Source: Caulobacter sp. (GTDB lineage Bacteria; Pseudomonadota; Alphaproteobacteria; Caulobacterales; Caulobacteraceae). From it: a stretch of 64,000 nt of DNA. Below the pieces are notes generated by a model, which worked only from the letters and a program-made list of their open reading frames with translations, was not told where the DNA came from and searched no databases. This document shows positions 1 to 8,691 of the stretch, piece by piece. The position numbers and the translations under genes were made by a program. Numbering within the stretch: the stretch's first letter is position 1; each line of letters starts with the position of its first letter. Where the stretch lies: positions 307,066 to 371,065 of the forward strand of contig WGLL01000006.1 in NCBI GenBank assembly GCA_016125585.1, in the 5' to 3' direction.

Positions 1-1
1 G

Positions 2-1153
2 GGCGTCGCCCTCGCCGGCGGCCTCTCCGACTGGTCGGTCGACCTGGACCAGCTGAAGCCTGTCGCCGACCGCGTGGCGACGGTGATCCGCAGCCAGTAT
101 CCGTCGCTGGAGGTTCCGTTCCATGCGCGCTGGCGGCATTTCGTGGTTGGCGGCCGCGACCTGTGGGGCGAGATCGCCGGGCGACAGGACTGGGCCGACG
201 CCGCCCATCGCGCCCGGGCCGAGTTCGATCTGGCCATCACCTCGGTCCTGCTCGACGCCGGGGCCGGCCCGGCCTGGACCTATCAGGACGCCGCCACCGG
301 TTCGATCACCAGCCGCTCGGAGGGCCTGGCCGTGGCCAGCCTGCGGATGTTCACCAGCGGCGCCATGTCGGCCTCCGACGACCCCCTGCGCGCCGACGCC
401 CTGTCCTCGGTCAGCACCCAGACCCTGGCCAGGGGCTTCCAGGCCAGCGACGCCAATCCTCTGCTGGGGCTCGATGGCCGCGCCGACCTGCTGCGGCGGC
501 TTGGCGACCAGGCGCTGGCCCGACCCGATCTGTTCGCCCTCAGGGACGTCGCCCGGCCCGGCGGCCTGTTCGACGCCATGACCGCCCGGGCGAGGGGCGG
601 CAAGCTGCCGGCGCCGGTGATCCTGGAGGTGCTGCTCGAGGCGCTGGGGCCGATCTGGCGCAATCGCCTGACCCTGGGCGGCCTGCCGCTGGGCGATTGC
701 TGGCGACATCCGGCGATCCGCCATCGCGGCCCGACCAACAGTCTGGCGCCCTTGCACAAGCTGTCGCAGTGGCTGGCCTACAGCCTGATCGAGCCTCTGC
801 AGACCGCCGGGATCGAGGTGGTCGATATCGACGGCCTCACCGGTCTTGCCGAATACCGAAATGGCGGGCTGTTCACCGATGGCGGGGTGCTGGTGCTGAA
901 GGACCCGGCCCAGGCCCATCTGCAGCAGGCGGTGTCCAGCCCGCTGGTCGTCGGCTGGCGCAGCCTGACGGTGGCCCTGCTCGACAGGATCGCGCCGATG
1001 GTGCGCGAGCGCCTGGGCGTGGCCGAGGCCGACTTCCCCCTGGCCCGCGTCCTCGAAGGCGGCACCTGGGCCACCGGGCGCATTCTCGCGAAAGAGAAGC
1101 GGCCCGATTCCAGTCCGCCCCTCAATATCGTCAGCGACGGGACGGTGTTCTAG
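2..1153 (+). CDS. DUF1688 (URC4/urg3 family) protein, 5' truncated by window edge
   Basis: The frame is open from the first bases of the window, so the true start lies upstream; a GTG at 74 is internal. The protein matches the DUF1688 family by its conserved stretches (PFHARWRHF near the visible N-terminus, then RWR/QWLAYSLIEPL and VLEGGTWATGR near the end). Family knowledge: URC4/Urg3 proteins belong to the URC pathway of uracil degradation, where the exact reaction of this member is not settled. The stop codon at 1151-1153 directly abuts the ATG of upp, which strongly suggests one transcript and a shared pyrimidine role. Other URC genes, if present, would be to the left of the window. Confidence 0.82.
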   Translation, partial: GVALAGGLSDWSVDLDQLKPVADRVATVIRSQYPSLEVPFHARWRHFVVGGRDLWGEIAGRQDWADAAHRARAEFDLAITSVLLDAGAGPAWTYQDAATGSITSRSEGLAVASLRMFTSGAMSASDDPLRADALSSVSTQTLARGFQASDANPLLGLDGRADLLRRLGDQALARPDLFALRDVARPGGLFDAMTARARGGKLPAPVILEVLLEALGPIWRNRLTLGGLPLGDCWRHPAIRHRGPTNSLAPLHKLSQWLAYSLIEPLQTAGIEVVDIDGLTGLAEYRNGGLFTDGGVLVLKDPAQAHLQQAVSSPLVVGWRSLTVALLDRIAPMVRERLGVAEADFPLARVLEGGTWATGRILAKEKRPDSSPPLNIVSDGTVF

Positions 1154-1795
1154 ATGATGTACGATCCCCGCGGCGTCACCGTCGTCGACCATCCGCTGGT
1201 GCAGCACAAGCTGACCCGGCTGCGCGACCGCGAGACCTCGACCAAGACCTTCCGCGAACTGATGCGCGAGTTGTCGACGCTGCTCTGCTATGAGGTCACC
1301 CGCGATCTGGCCCTGGAATCACACGATATCGCCACCCCGCTGGAGGCCATGCAGGCCCCGCAGATCGCCGGCAAGAAACTGGTCTTCGCGCCGATCCTGC
1401 GCGCCGGGGAGGGGATGCTGGAGGGCATGCTCAACCTCGTCCCCAGCGCCCGCGTCGCTCATATCGGCCTCTACCGCGACCCGACCACCATGGTCGCCGT
1501 GGAATACTATCTGAAGGTCCCCGAGACCCTGGCCGAGCGGGAGGTGATCGTCATCAACCCCTTGCTGGCCACCGGCGGCACCGCCTGCGCCGCCGTCGAG
1601 CGGTTGAAGGAGCAGGGCGCTCGCGACCTGCGGTTCGTCTGCATTCTCGCCGCGCCGGAAGGCATCGCCCGGCTGCAGGGGGAACATCCGGACGTCCAGG
1701 TCTGGGCGGCGGGCGTGGATCGCGGCCTCGATGAGCGCGGCTACATCGTGCCGGGCATCGGCGACGCCGGCGACCGGCTGTACGGCACGCGCTAG
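1154..1795 (+). CDS. upp: Uracil phosphoribosyltransferase
   Basis: 213 aa, the usual Upp length. It converts uracil plus PRPP to UMP in the cytoplasm. Visible family features are the ILRAG segment (residues 81-85), the PRPP loop LLATGGTA (about 137-144) and the C-terminal [10 protein letters not shown] uracil-contact segment. The PRPP loop begins NPLLATGG where canonical Upp has DPMLATGG, so Asp is replaced by Asn135 and Met by Leu. The start follows the DUF1688 stop without a gap (TAG then ATG); a second in-frame ATG is the next codon. The pairing with a URC4-type gene suggests this Upp may serve the URC route, where UMP is an intermediate, rather than only general salvage. Confidence 0.93.
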   Translation: MMYDPRGVTVVDHPLVQHKLTRLRDRETSTKTFRELMRELSTLLCYEVTRDLALESHDIATPLEAMQAPQIAGKKLVFAPILRAGEGMLEGMLNLVPSARVAHIGLYRDPTTMVAVEYYLKVPETLAEREVIVINPLLATGGTACAAVERLKEQGARDLRFVCILAAPEGIARLQGEHPDVQVWAAGVDRGLDERGYIVPGIGDAGDRLYGTR

Positions 1796-1843
1796 CCACC
1801 TTCTGCTTGCCTGTCCGGAGAACCGGGGCTAATGCTGAACTAA

Positions 1844-2206
1844 ATGGTTCAGTTATCATCCGCCCGGCTCGACGCCTCCTTCGCCGCCCTGTCGGACGCC
1901 ACCCGGCGGGGCGTTCTGGAGCAGCTTGGCCGGTCCGACGCCTCGATCACAGAGCTTGCCGACCGCTTTCACATGACCCTTACTGGCATGAAGAAGCACG
2001 TCGGGGTGCTGGAGCAGGCGGGGCTGGTGACGACGCGAAAGGTCGGCCGGGTGCGGACCTGCGCCCTGGGCCGGCGGGGGCTTGAGGCGGAGGCCGCCTG
2101 GATCGAGGGGCGTCGCCAGGTCTGGGCCGCCCGGTTTGATGCTCTCGACGCCGTTGTCGAGGCTCTGCAGCAGAAAGAGAAAGACCATGGGCGAGAGGGT
2201 GAGTGA
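1844..2206 (+). CDS. ArsR/SmtB-family winged-helix regulator
   Basis: 120 aa, compact winged HTH protein. The segment SDATRRGVLEQL followed by ITELADRFHMT and a recognition helix (about residues 40-60) is typical of the ArsR subfamily that is paired with SRPBCC/AHSA1 genes. No metal-binding Cys pair is visible in the recognition helix, so metal sensing is unlikely. Its 3' end overlaps the start of the next gene by 20 nt, indicating translational coupling. The likely role is autoregulation of this two-gene unit; the ligand is unknown. Confidence 0.85.
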   Translation: MVQLSSARLDASFAALSDATRRGVLEQLGRSDASITELADRFHMTLTGMKKHVGVLEQAGLVTTRKVGRVRTCALGRRGLEAEAAWIEGRRQVWAARFDALDAVVEALQQKEKDHGREGE

Positions 2207-2669
2207 CGGCCGCACGCGGGTCGAGCGCCGGTCGGATCAGGACCTGTTCGTGACGCGACTCTTCAAGGCTCCGCCCGGACTGGTGTTCGAGGCCTGGACC
2301 CGGCCGGAGCTGTTCCGGCAGTGGTGGGCTCCGAAGTCGAGCGGGGTTCCCCTGCTGTCCTGCGAGATGGATGTGCGCACCGGCGGCGGCTATCGCCTGG
2401 CCTTCGGCCAGGACGCCGACAACGCCATGGTGTTCTTCGGCAAATATCTGGAGGTGTCGCCGCCCTCGCGGCTGGTCTGGACCAACGACGAGAGCGCCGA
2501 GGCCGCCGTCACTACGGTGACCTTCGAGGCGGACGAAGGCGGGACCTTGCTGACCCTGCATGAGCACTATCCCGACAAGGACGCGCTCGATGAGGCCTTC
2601 GTCGGCATGGAAGACGCCACGCCCGAACAGTTCAACCAGCTGGACGCGTTGCTCGCCGCGCTTCAGTAG
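2187..2669 (+). CDS. SRPBCC / AHSA1-like domain protein
   Basis: 160 aa. The pattern FKAPPGLVFEAWTRPELFRQWW followed by GGGYRL and TLLTLHEHYPD is the START-like AHSA1 fold used to bind hydrophobic ligands. I chose ATG 2187 (MGERVSDG) because a purine-rich ribosome site (gaaagagaaag) lies just upstream and because the longer frame back to 2082 would overlap the ArsR gene deeply. Genes of this family are very often coupled to an ArsR regulator as here. The substrate cannot be told from sequence. The end overlaps the convergent gene on the other strand by 7 nt. Confidence 0.85.
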   Translation: MGERVSDGRTRVERRSDQDLFVTRLFKAPPGLVFEAWTRPELFRQWWAPKSSGVPLLSCEMDVRTGGGYRLAFGQDADNAMVFFGKYLEVSPPSRLVWTNDESAEAAVTTVTFEADEGGTLLTLHEHYPDKDALDEAFVGMEDATPEQFNQLDALLAALQ

Positions 2670-3760
2670 GTCCAGACATTCACGCAGCCGTCGGCGGCCG
2701 CCAGCAGATGCAGCCTGCCGTCGATGGCCGCGACGCTGACCGTCGTCTTGCCGCCGGCCTTGCGTCCGCCGCAGCTGGGGGCGGCGACCTTGACGGCCGA
2801 CACCTTTCCGTCAGCCGATATCCTGGAGACCTTGCCGCCCTGGGCGATCAGCAGGGTCGCGCCGTCATAGGCCATCGAGGTGATCTCTCCGGCCGACAGT
2901 TCGCCCAGGGTCTTCACCTTCAGCGCGCCGCCAACCGCCGCGATGCGGCCGATGCGGTGCGCGCCCGCCTGCTTGCCGCTGACGAACCAGACCGGCCCCT
3001 GCGCCGTGCGGGCAGAGCCGAGAATTTCGGTGGTGAAGGGGGTGAAGGCCTCTCCCAGGCAGACCGACGGCCCGTCGGACACCGTCAGGTCCGGGGCGAT
3101 GGTCGTCAGGGCGAACCCCGCGCGGCGTCCGCAGTCGGAACTCTCCGCCATCCGGGTCAGCAGGCTGAAGCCGCCCTGGCCGTCGGCCAGCATCTGCGAG
3201 GGCCCGACCTCGCCGGGGCCGCCCGGCCAGTCGGCCAGCACCGCCGTCTTCGTCGAGGTCCCGGGCGTCCAGCGCACCAGCCGGTAGCCCGACTCGGTGA
3301 CAAAGGGCGGAGCCTTGGCCCAGACCAGCATGGTCAGGGAGCCGTCGGCATTCTCCACCGCCGCCACCGGCCAGGCGGCGTTGTGCACGATCTGCGACTG
3401 GTCGCTGAACGGTTGGGCGGCCGACAGATCGCCGACCACCATCCGGCCGCGCAGTTGCGGCTCGATCATCCCGCCGGTGCGCGGATTTTCCACCGCCAGC
3501 ACCCAGCGCTTTCCCGGCGCCACGGGGGTCACCCAGCCCTCGCCGGTCCAGCCCGCCGCACCGACCTGACCTTCCAGCCGGGTCAGGCCCCCGTCCCCCA
3601 GCAGCGCCAGGCCCTGCTGCGTGCGGATCAACCTGCCGTCGATCGGTCCGGTCACCGCCGCGCTCAGCACCAGCGTCGGCTCCGCCGCCCGCGCGCCATC
3701 GACCGGGACGCCGATCGCCAGAGCCAGCACGGCCGCCGCAGCGAGAATCGTCTTCTTCAT
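2663..3760 (-). CDS. Exported protein of unknown function
   Basis: 365 aa. Starting at ATG 3760 gives a clear Sec signal peptide, MKKTILAAAAVLALAIG with a cleavage site near GARA-AE, and an agggagag ribosome site just upstream; a GTG seven codons earlier is less likely. The mature part is rich in Gly, with recurrent short beta-type segments (for example DGRLHLLAAADG near the C-terminus), which could be propeller blades, but I cannot assign a family. It is convergent with the SRPBCC gene. A periplasmic location is inferred. Confidence 0.72.
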   Translation of the reverse strand: MKKTILAAAAVLALAIGVPVDGARAAEPTLVLSAAVTGPIDGRLIRTQQGLALLGDGGLTRLEGQVGAAGWTGEGWVTPVAPGKRWVLAVENPRTGGMIEPQLRGRMVVGDLSAAQPFSDQSQIVHNAAWPVAAVENADGSLTMLVWAKAPPFVTESGYRLVRWTPGTSTKTAVLADWPGGPGEVGPSQMLADGQGGFSLLTRMAESSDCGRRAGFALTTIAPDLTVSDGPSVCLGEAFTPFTTEILGSARTAQGPVWFVSGKQAGAHRIGRIAAVGGALKVKTLGELSAGEITSMAYDGATLLIAQGGKVSRISADGKVSAVKVAAPSCGGRKAGGKTTVSVAAIDGRLHLLAAADGCVNVWTY

Positions 3761-3940
3761 GGCTCTCTCCCTGGTCGCCACTATGACCCGGCCAGGCCGC
3801 TCGCCGCCATGGGCGAGGGCGGAAATTCACCTTTGCCCATGTTGCCGGAACGTCGCGGTCTGTCGATCATTGTCCAGAGACGCTCGCCTGACAGGAGACA
3901 GGGGGGCGCGTTTGGCGCGATGCTGCGTTAACCTTTGACC

Positions 3941-5434
3941 ATGATTTCCAAGAGGGTGCTGTCTGTGACGAGGGGGAGGGGTTTCGGAGCGGTCGCGCTG
4001 GCGATGACCGGTCTGCTGACGTTGGCGATGCTGGGCCCGGCGGCGGCGCAGCCGGTTCCCTACCGGCCCGTCGGCGCGCCGACGACCCCGGCCGCGCCGA
4101 TCATCATCAATCCGACGCCGGAACAGGCGGCGCTGCTGCGCAAGGCCATCGACAACGCCTATCTGCACGGGTTCGAACACGGCGACTTCGTCCCGCGCGG
4201 CCAGGACAACGCCAGCCTGGTCGCCGCCACCCTGCGCTACGCCCGGGCCGTTCGCACGGGCCGGCTGCAGGCGGCGGGGTTCCGCCAGGACTGGGGGCTG
4301 CGTCCGCCGCCCTATGATCCGGCGCCCGGCCTGGCCCAGGCCGTGGCCCAGAACCGGGTCCAGGCCTGGCTCGACGCGCTGCCGCCGCCCTACTACGGCT
4401 ACCAGACCCTGCAGGAAGGCCTGGCCCGCTATCGCCAGATCAAGGCCGACGGCGGCTGGACGCCCCTGGCCGAGGCCGACCTCAAGCCCGGCTCCACCGG
4501 TCCCCTGGTCGAGGCGCTCCGCGCCCGCCTGGCCCTGGAGGACAGCAGCGTTCCGGGCCAGACCGCCATGACCCTGGCGCCGGGCGCCGCCGCGGGTTCG
4601 CCGCCGACCCTGCCGCTCTACGACGCGGCCCTGACCGAGGCGGTCAAGCGGGCCCAGCGCCGCTTTGGTCAGCAGCCGACCGGCGTCTTCACCGCCGGCG
4701 TCCGCGTCGCGCTCAATGTGCCGGTCGACCGGCGGATCGATCAGATCCAGGCCAATATGGAGCGCTGGCGGTGGCTGCCGCAGGTGCTGCCGCAGCACCG
4801 TGTGCAGGTGAATATCGCCGCCGCCGTGCTGACGGTATTCGAGGGCGATGATCCGGTGCTGTCGATGCGGGCGGTGACCGGCAGTCCGGGTCACGAGACC
4901 CCGATGCTGCATTCGACCATCCACTCCATCGTGCTCAATCCGCCGTGGAACGTGCCCTACAGCATCGCCTCCCGGGAGCTCTGGCCCAAGGGCCGCGCCT
5001 ATCTGGCCAGCGCCGGCTTCCGCATCCTGCCCGGCGGCGGGCTGCAGCAGGCGCCGGGGCCGAACAGCGCGCTCGGGCTGATCAAGTTCGACTTTGAAAA
5101 TCCCTACGCCGTCTATCTGCACGACACCCCCAGCAAGGGCCGCTTCGCCAGCTATTCGCGACTCGCCAGCCACGGCTGCGTGCGGCTTGAGAAGCCCCTG
5201 GCCCTGGCCCGGCTGGTGCTGGAGGGCGACCCCTACTGGACCCCTCAACAGATCGACGCGACCATCGCCTCGGGCGAGACCACCCGGGCCCAGGTCACGC
5301 GGCCGATCGACGTCTTCCTGCTCTACTGGACCGCCTATGTGACCCCGGACGGCGGGGTGAACTTCCGCGCCGATCCCTACGGTTGGGACACCCTGTTGAT
5401 CCAGAAGATCGCCGCCCAGGGCCCGGCCGCTTGA
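3941..5434 (+). CDS. L,D-transpeptidase (YkuD domain, YcbB-like)
   Basis: 497 aa from ATG 3941; a TTG two codons earlier is also possible. The N-terminus carries a signal peptide or anchor (GAVALAMTGLLTLAMLGPAAAQ region is hydrophobic). The middle part (about 185-265) resembles a split peptidoglycan-binding-like region, and the C-terminal half is the YkuD catalytic domain with the signature SHGCVRL; the nucleophile is Cys413 with His411 close by. Family role: periplasmic 3-3 cross-linking of peptidoglycan or attachment of proteins to it. It leads a co-directional envelope group with the DUF882 gene and the membrane-anchored protein. No clear ribosome site is seen before the start. Confidence 0.88.
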   Translation: MISKRVLSVTRGRGFGAVALAMTGLLTLAMLGPAAAQPVPYRPVGAPTTPAAPIIINPTPEQAALLRKAIDNAYLHGFEHGDFVPRGQDNASLVAATLRYARAVRTGRLQAAGFRQDWGLRPPPYDPAPGLAQAVAQNRVQAWLDALPPPYYGYQTLQEGLARYRQIKADGGWTPLAEADLKPGSTGPLVEALRARLALEDSSVPGQTAMTLAPGAAAGSPPTLPLYDAALTEAVKRAQRRFGQQPTGVFTAGVRVALNVPVDRRIDQIQANMERWRWLPQVLPQHRVQVNIAAAVLTVFEGDDPVLSMRAVTGSPGHETPMLHSTIHSIVLNPPWNVPYSIASRELWPKGRAYLASAGFRILPGGGLQQAPGPNSALGLIKFDFENPYAVYLHDTPSKGRFASYSRLASHGCVRLEKPLALARLVLEGDPYWTPQQIDATIASGETTRAQVTRPIDVFLLYWTAYVTPDGGVNFRADPYGWDTLLIQKIAAQGPAA

Positions 5435-5466
5435 CGGGCGGGCGAGCCGCGGGCCAGCTATCGGCC

Positions 5467-6108
5467 ATGATGGATCGCAGACGCCTTCTCAGCGCCGGCG
5501 GCGGGGTGATCGCCGCCGCCACCATGGGCCTGTCGACGGGCCTCGCCTTCGCTGCCGAGAGTCCCGGAGAGGCCGGCGAGCCGGTCAGCGTCGATGACCT
5601 GCAGCTTGCGCCGACCCCGCTGGTCCCGCCGCCGCCGGGACCCCGGCGGCTGGCGTTTCATCACCTGCACACGGCCGAGGACCTCGAGGTCGTCTACTGG
5701 CAGGACGGCGCCTACGTCTGGGACGGGCTGATGCAGGTCAGGAAGGTGCTGCGCGATTTCCGCTCGGGCGAGGAGCATCCGATCGATGTTCGGCTGCTCG
5801 ATGTGCTGTTCACGCTGCACAACCAGCTGGGCTCCAGCGAACCGTTCCGGATCATTTCCGCCTTCCGTTCGCCGGCCACCAACGAGGCGCTCGCCGACCA
5901 GAGCGCCCAGGTCAACGGCAAGAGCGAGGTGGCCAAGAAGAGCCTGCACATGGAAGGCAAGGCCATGGATGTGCGGCTGAACGACGTGGCCCTGACCGGG
6001 CTTCGCGACGCGGCCCTGGCGCTGCAGGGCGGCGGTGTGGGCTATTACGCCGACAGCGGATTTGTCCATGTCGACATTGGCCGGGTGCGAACCTGGCAAG
6101 GGACCTGA
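5467..6108 (+). CDS. DUF882 / YcbK-like M15A peptidoglycan-binding protein, Tat-exported
   Basis: 213 aa from ATG 5467. The N-terminus MMDRRRLLSAGGG followed by a hydrophobic run is a twin-arginine (Tat) signal. The mature part has the M15A-type pattern FRIISAFRSP, then His161 and Asp168 in SLHMEGKAMDVR, and His201 in FVHVDIG, the expected zinc ligands. Family proteins act in the periplasm on, or bind to, peptidoglycan peptides; catalytic activity of DUF882 members is not well proven. It begins 32 nt after the transpeptidase gene, so a shared transcript and shared cell-wall role are likely. An upstream in-frame start at 5383 would overlap the transpeptidase and disrupt the Tat signal. Confidence 0.87.
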   Translation: MMDRRRLLSAGGGVIAAATMGLSTGLAFAAESPGEAGEPVSVDDLQLAPTPLVPPPPGPRRLAFHHLHTAEDLEVVYWQDGAYVWDGLMQVRKVLRDFRSGEEHPIDVRLLDVLFTLHNQLGSSEPFRIISAFRSPATNEALADQSAQVNGKSEVAKKSLHMEGKAMDVRLNDVALTGLRDAALALQGGGVGYYADSGFVHVDIGRVRTWQGT

Positions 6109-6122
6109 AGGGGGAAACGAAG

Positions 6123-6464
6123 ATGGCGTCCAAGAGCAGCGGCGGCGGCGGATTTTTCTGGGGTCTGGTCGGCTTCCTGATCGGCGTGGCCGCCACCCTG
6201 GCCCTGCTGGCCTTCCTCAGCCGCGAGCCGGCCAGCAGCGAGCCCGACCCGCGCACCGCGGCGGATGAGGCGGCGGCGCGGGCGCAGGACGATCAGCCTG
6301 CGCCCCTGCCAGCGCCGGAACCGGAGGTTGCTCCGCCCCCGGCGGAAACCCCGCCTCCGGTCCAGCGGCCGCCCGAGCCTGGAAACGACCCGGTGTCGGA
6401 TGATCAGATCGCCGATGACGCCGCTTCGGCGGGGATGACCGCGAGAACGCGGCCGCCGCGCTGA
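6123..6464 (+). CDS. Small membrane-anchored Pro/Ala-rich protein
   Basis: 113 aa. A single transmembrane segment lies at about residues 10-31 (FFWGLVGFLIGVAATLALLAFL), followed by an acidic, Pro-rich tail (EPEVAPPPAETPPPVQRPPEP) likely to be disordered and periplasmic. A strong ribosome site (aaggggg) precedes ATG 6123, 14 nt after the DUF882 stop. No known domain is recognisable. The layout, one anchor plus a stiff Pro-rich spacer, is what is seen in proteins that span the periplasm toward the wall; its place behind two wall-active genes supports that guess. Confidence 0.7.
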   Translation: MASKSSGGGGFFWGLVGFLIGVAATLALLAFLSREPASSEPDPRTAADEAAARAQDDQPAPLPAPEPEVAPPPAETPPPVQRPPEPGNDPVSDDQIADDAASAGMTARTRPPR

Positions 6465-6614
6465 CCCGCGGGCTTTTCCCCCTTGTCCCGCCCCGACTCA
6501 CGGGTCTAACGTTCGTTTGAACGGCATTCTGTGCGGGTTCGGGGTCTGGGCGCTTTCTGGTCGTCCCTGACTCCTCTCAGACACGGAAGCGGGGGGAAAC
6601 AGGAGCGTTCCACG

Positions 6615-8393
6615 TTGGAACCCACGAATACCGAGTCGCCCGAGCATTTTCATAAAGTGGTCGATTGCCAGTGGGCCTGTCCGGCCCATACGCCGGTGCC
6701 CGAATACATCCGGATGATCGCCCAGGGGCGCTATGCCGACGCCTATATGGTCAACTGGCGCTCCAATGTGTTCCCGGGGATTCTCGGCCGCACCTGCGAT
6801 CGCCCCTGCGAGCCCGCCTGTCGCCGCGACCGGGTCGAGGACCAGCCGGTGGCCATCTGCCGCCTCAAGCGGTTCGCCGCCGACAACAAGGGCGACCTGT
6901 CCGACCGCATGCCCGCGCCGGCCGCCAACTGGAATGGCAAGACGGTGGCCTGCGTCGGCGCCGGCCCCGCCTCCCTGACCGTGGCCCGCGATCTGGCGCC
7001 CCTCGGCTACCGGGTGGTGCTGTTCGACCGCGACGCCAAGGGCGGCGGCATGATCCGCAGCCAGATCCCCCGCTTCCGCCTGCCCGAGGAAGTCATCGAC
7101 GAGGAGGTCGGCTTCGTCACCGCCCTCGGTCCCGAACTGGTGCTCAACAAGGAGGTCAACAGCCTCAAGGCCCTGCTGGCCGAGCCCTATGACGCCATCT
7201 TCGTCGGCACCGGCGCCCCGCGCGGCCGCGATCTGGACGTCCCCGGCCGGGCCGAGGCGGCGGCGAACATCCACATCGGCATCGACTGGCTCTCGTCGGT
7301 CTCCTTCGGCCATATCGAGAAGATCGGCCGCCGGGTCATCGTGCTGGGCGGCGGCAACACCGCCATGGACTGCTGCCGCACCTCGCGGCGCCTCGGCGGC
7401 GAGGATGTGAAGGTCATCGTCCGCTCCGGCTTCGAGGAGATGAAGGCCAGCCCCTGGGAAAAAGAGGACGCGATGCACGAGGGCATCCCGATCCACAACT
7501 TCCTGGTCCCAAAGAGTTTCACCCACGAGGACGGCAAGCTGACCGGCGTCTGGTTCGAGAAGGTCGCCTGGCAAGCCGGTCTCGACGGCCGCAAGGCCCT
7601 GCGTCCGACCGGCGAGCCGGACCAGCATTTCGAATGCGACGACGTCCTGGTGGCCATCGGCCAGGAAAACAGCTTCCCCTGGATCGAGCGCGACATCGGG
7701 CTGGAGTTCAACAAGTGGGACATGCCGGTCGTCGGCGAGACCACCTTCCAGTCGACCAATCCGAAGGTCTTCTTCGGCGGCGACAGCGCCTTCGGCCCCA
7801 AGAACATCATCTGGGCCGTGGCCCACGGCCATGAGGCGGCGGTCTCGATCGATCTCTACTGCCGCGGACAGGACACCGCCCTGCGGCCGCCGCCGGGGGT
7901 TACCCTGGCCTCGCAGAAGATGGGCATCCACGAGTGGAGCTACGACAACGACGTCTCCCTCGACGAGCGCCGCAAGGTGCCGCTGCTGGAGACCAGCCTC
8001 GCCCTGGCGTCGGTCAAAGCCGAGGTCGAGCTGGGCTTTGACCGCGAGCTGGCCTACGCCGAGACGCAGCGCTGTCTGAACTGCGATGTGCAGACGGTGT
8101 TTTCCGCGCCGGCCTGCATCGAATGCGACGCCTGCGTCGACATCTGCCCCACCGACTGCATCACCTTCACCGCTAACGGCGACGAGGCCGAGGTCCGCAC
8201 CCGCCTGAAGGCCCCGGCCCTCAACCTCACCCAGGACCTCTATGTGTCCGGTTCGCTGCCGACCGGCCGGGTGATGGTCAAGGACGAGGACGTCTGCCTG
8301 CACTGCGGGCTCTGTGCGGAGCGTTGCCCGACCGGCGCCTGGGACATGCAGAAGTTCCTGCTCACCACCACACAGGCGGGAGGCTGCCGGTGA
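6615..8393 (+). CDS. FAD-dependent GltD-like oxidoreductase with C-terminal [4Fe-4S] ferredoxin domain
   Basis: 592 aa using TTG 6615, preceded by aggag at 9 nt; a GTG at 6531 would add an unconserved stretch. The N-terminus has the GltD-type cluster cysteines (CQWACPAHTP and TCDRPCEPACRR). Two Rossmann motifs follow: GAGPASL (FAD) and GGGNTAMD (second nucleotide, NAD(P)H). The C-terminus carries two CxxCxxCxxxCP ferredoxin motifs (CIECDACVDICP and CLHCGLCAERCP). This fits a protein passing electrons between iron-sulfur clusters, FAD and NAD(P). The following genes encode a 2-oxoacid:ferredoxin oxidoreductase, so it probably is the electron-accepting partner, though a 298-nt repeat-bearing gap separates them. 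Confidence 0.88.
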   Translation: MEPTNTESPEHFHKVVDCQWACPAHTPVPEYIRMIAQGRYADAYMVNWRSNVFPGILGRTCDRPCEPACRRDRVEDQPVAICRLKRFAADNKGDLSDRMPAPAANWNGKTVACVGAGPASLTVARDLAPLGYRVVLFDRDAKGGGMIRSQIPRFRLPEEVIDEEVGFVTALGPELVLNKEVNSLKALLAEPYDAIFVGTGAPRGRDLDVPGRAEAAANIHIGIDWLSSVSFGHIEKIGRRVIVLGGGNTAMDCCRTSRRLGGEDVKVIVRSGFEEMKASPWEKEDAMHEGIPIHNFLVPKSFTHEDGKLTGVWFEKVAWQAGLDGRKALRPTGEPDQHFECDDVLVAIGQENSFPWIERDIGLEFNKWDMPVVGETTFQSTNPKVFFGGDSAFGPKNIIWAVAHGHEAAVSIDLYCRGQDTALRPPPGVTLASQKMGIHEWSYDNDVSLDERRKVPLLETSLALASVKAEVELGFDRELAYAETQRCLNCDVQTVFSAPACIECDACVDICPTDCITFTANGDEAEVRTRLKAPALNLTQDLYVSGSLPTGRVMVKDEDVCLHCGLCAERCPTGAWDMQKFLLTTTQAGGCR

Positions 8394-8447
8394 GGGCGGA
8401 GACGGAAGATTTGCAGGCTCTCACCTTGGTGAGTTCGCCTCTGGTCT

Positions 8448-8614
8448 CCCTTCTCCCCTCGCGGGAGAAGGTGGCCCCGAAGGGGTCGGATGAGGGGGTT
8501 TTCCGCTCCCTGATAGTCGCGGCCGCTTCCTCCAGGCCGTCGCCAGCCCCGCCCCCCCCTCATCCGTCGCTTCGCGACACCTTCTCCCGCAAGGGGAGAA
8601 GGAACGTCTCACGG
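8448..8614. repeat. Family A palindromic repeat, two inverted copies (8448-8500, 8552-8614)
   Basis: Each copy has a hairpin built on ccttctccc / gggagaagg followed by a second small hairpin (gtggccccgaaggggtc type) and a ggatgaggg tail. The two copies face each other. The same element occurs at 11579-11707, 20237-20396 and 34262-34317, with a fragment at 17953-17977. The rest of the 298-nt gap between the FAD gene and the oxidoreductase alpha gene shows no ORF I would call. Confidence 0.85.
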
Positions 8615-8691
8615 CCGCTTTCAGAGTCTTGGAAAACCGCCGCCAATCATGGCCGCCCTGCCCTCGGGAGCAGGGGCCTTGGACGCCACCC

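Noticed and set aside
1844..2669. ArsR/SRPBCC pair as a metal-resistance operon
   Set aside because: No metal-binding Cys motif in the regulator and no metal transporter or reductase nearby.
6531..6614. GTG 6531 as start of the FAD oxidoreductase
   Set aside because: The extra 28 residues look uncoded, while TTG 6615 has an aggag site at proper spacing and begins just ahead of the conserved region.
8448..8614. Family A repeats as a CRISPR array
   Set aside because: Only two copies per locus, inverted relative to each other, with no regular spacers and no cas genes.
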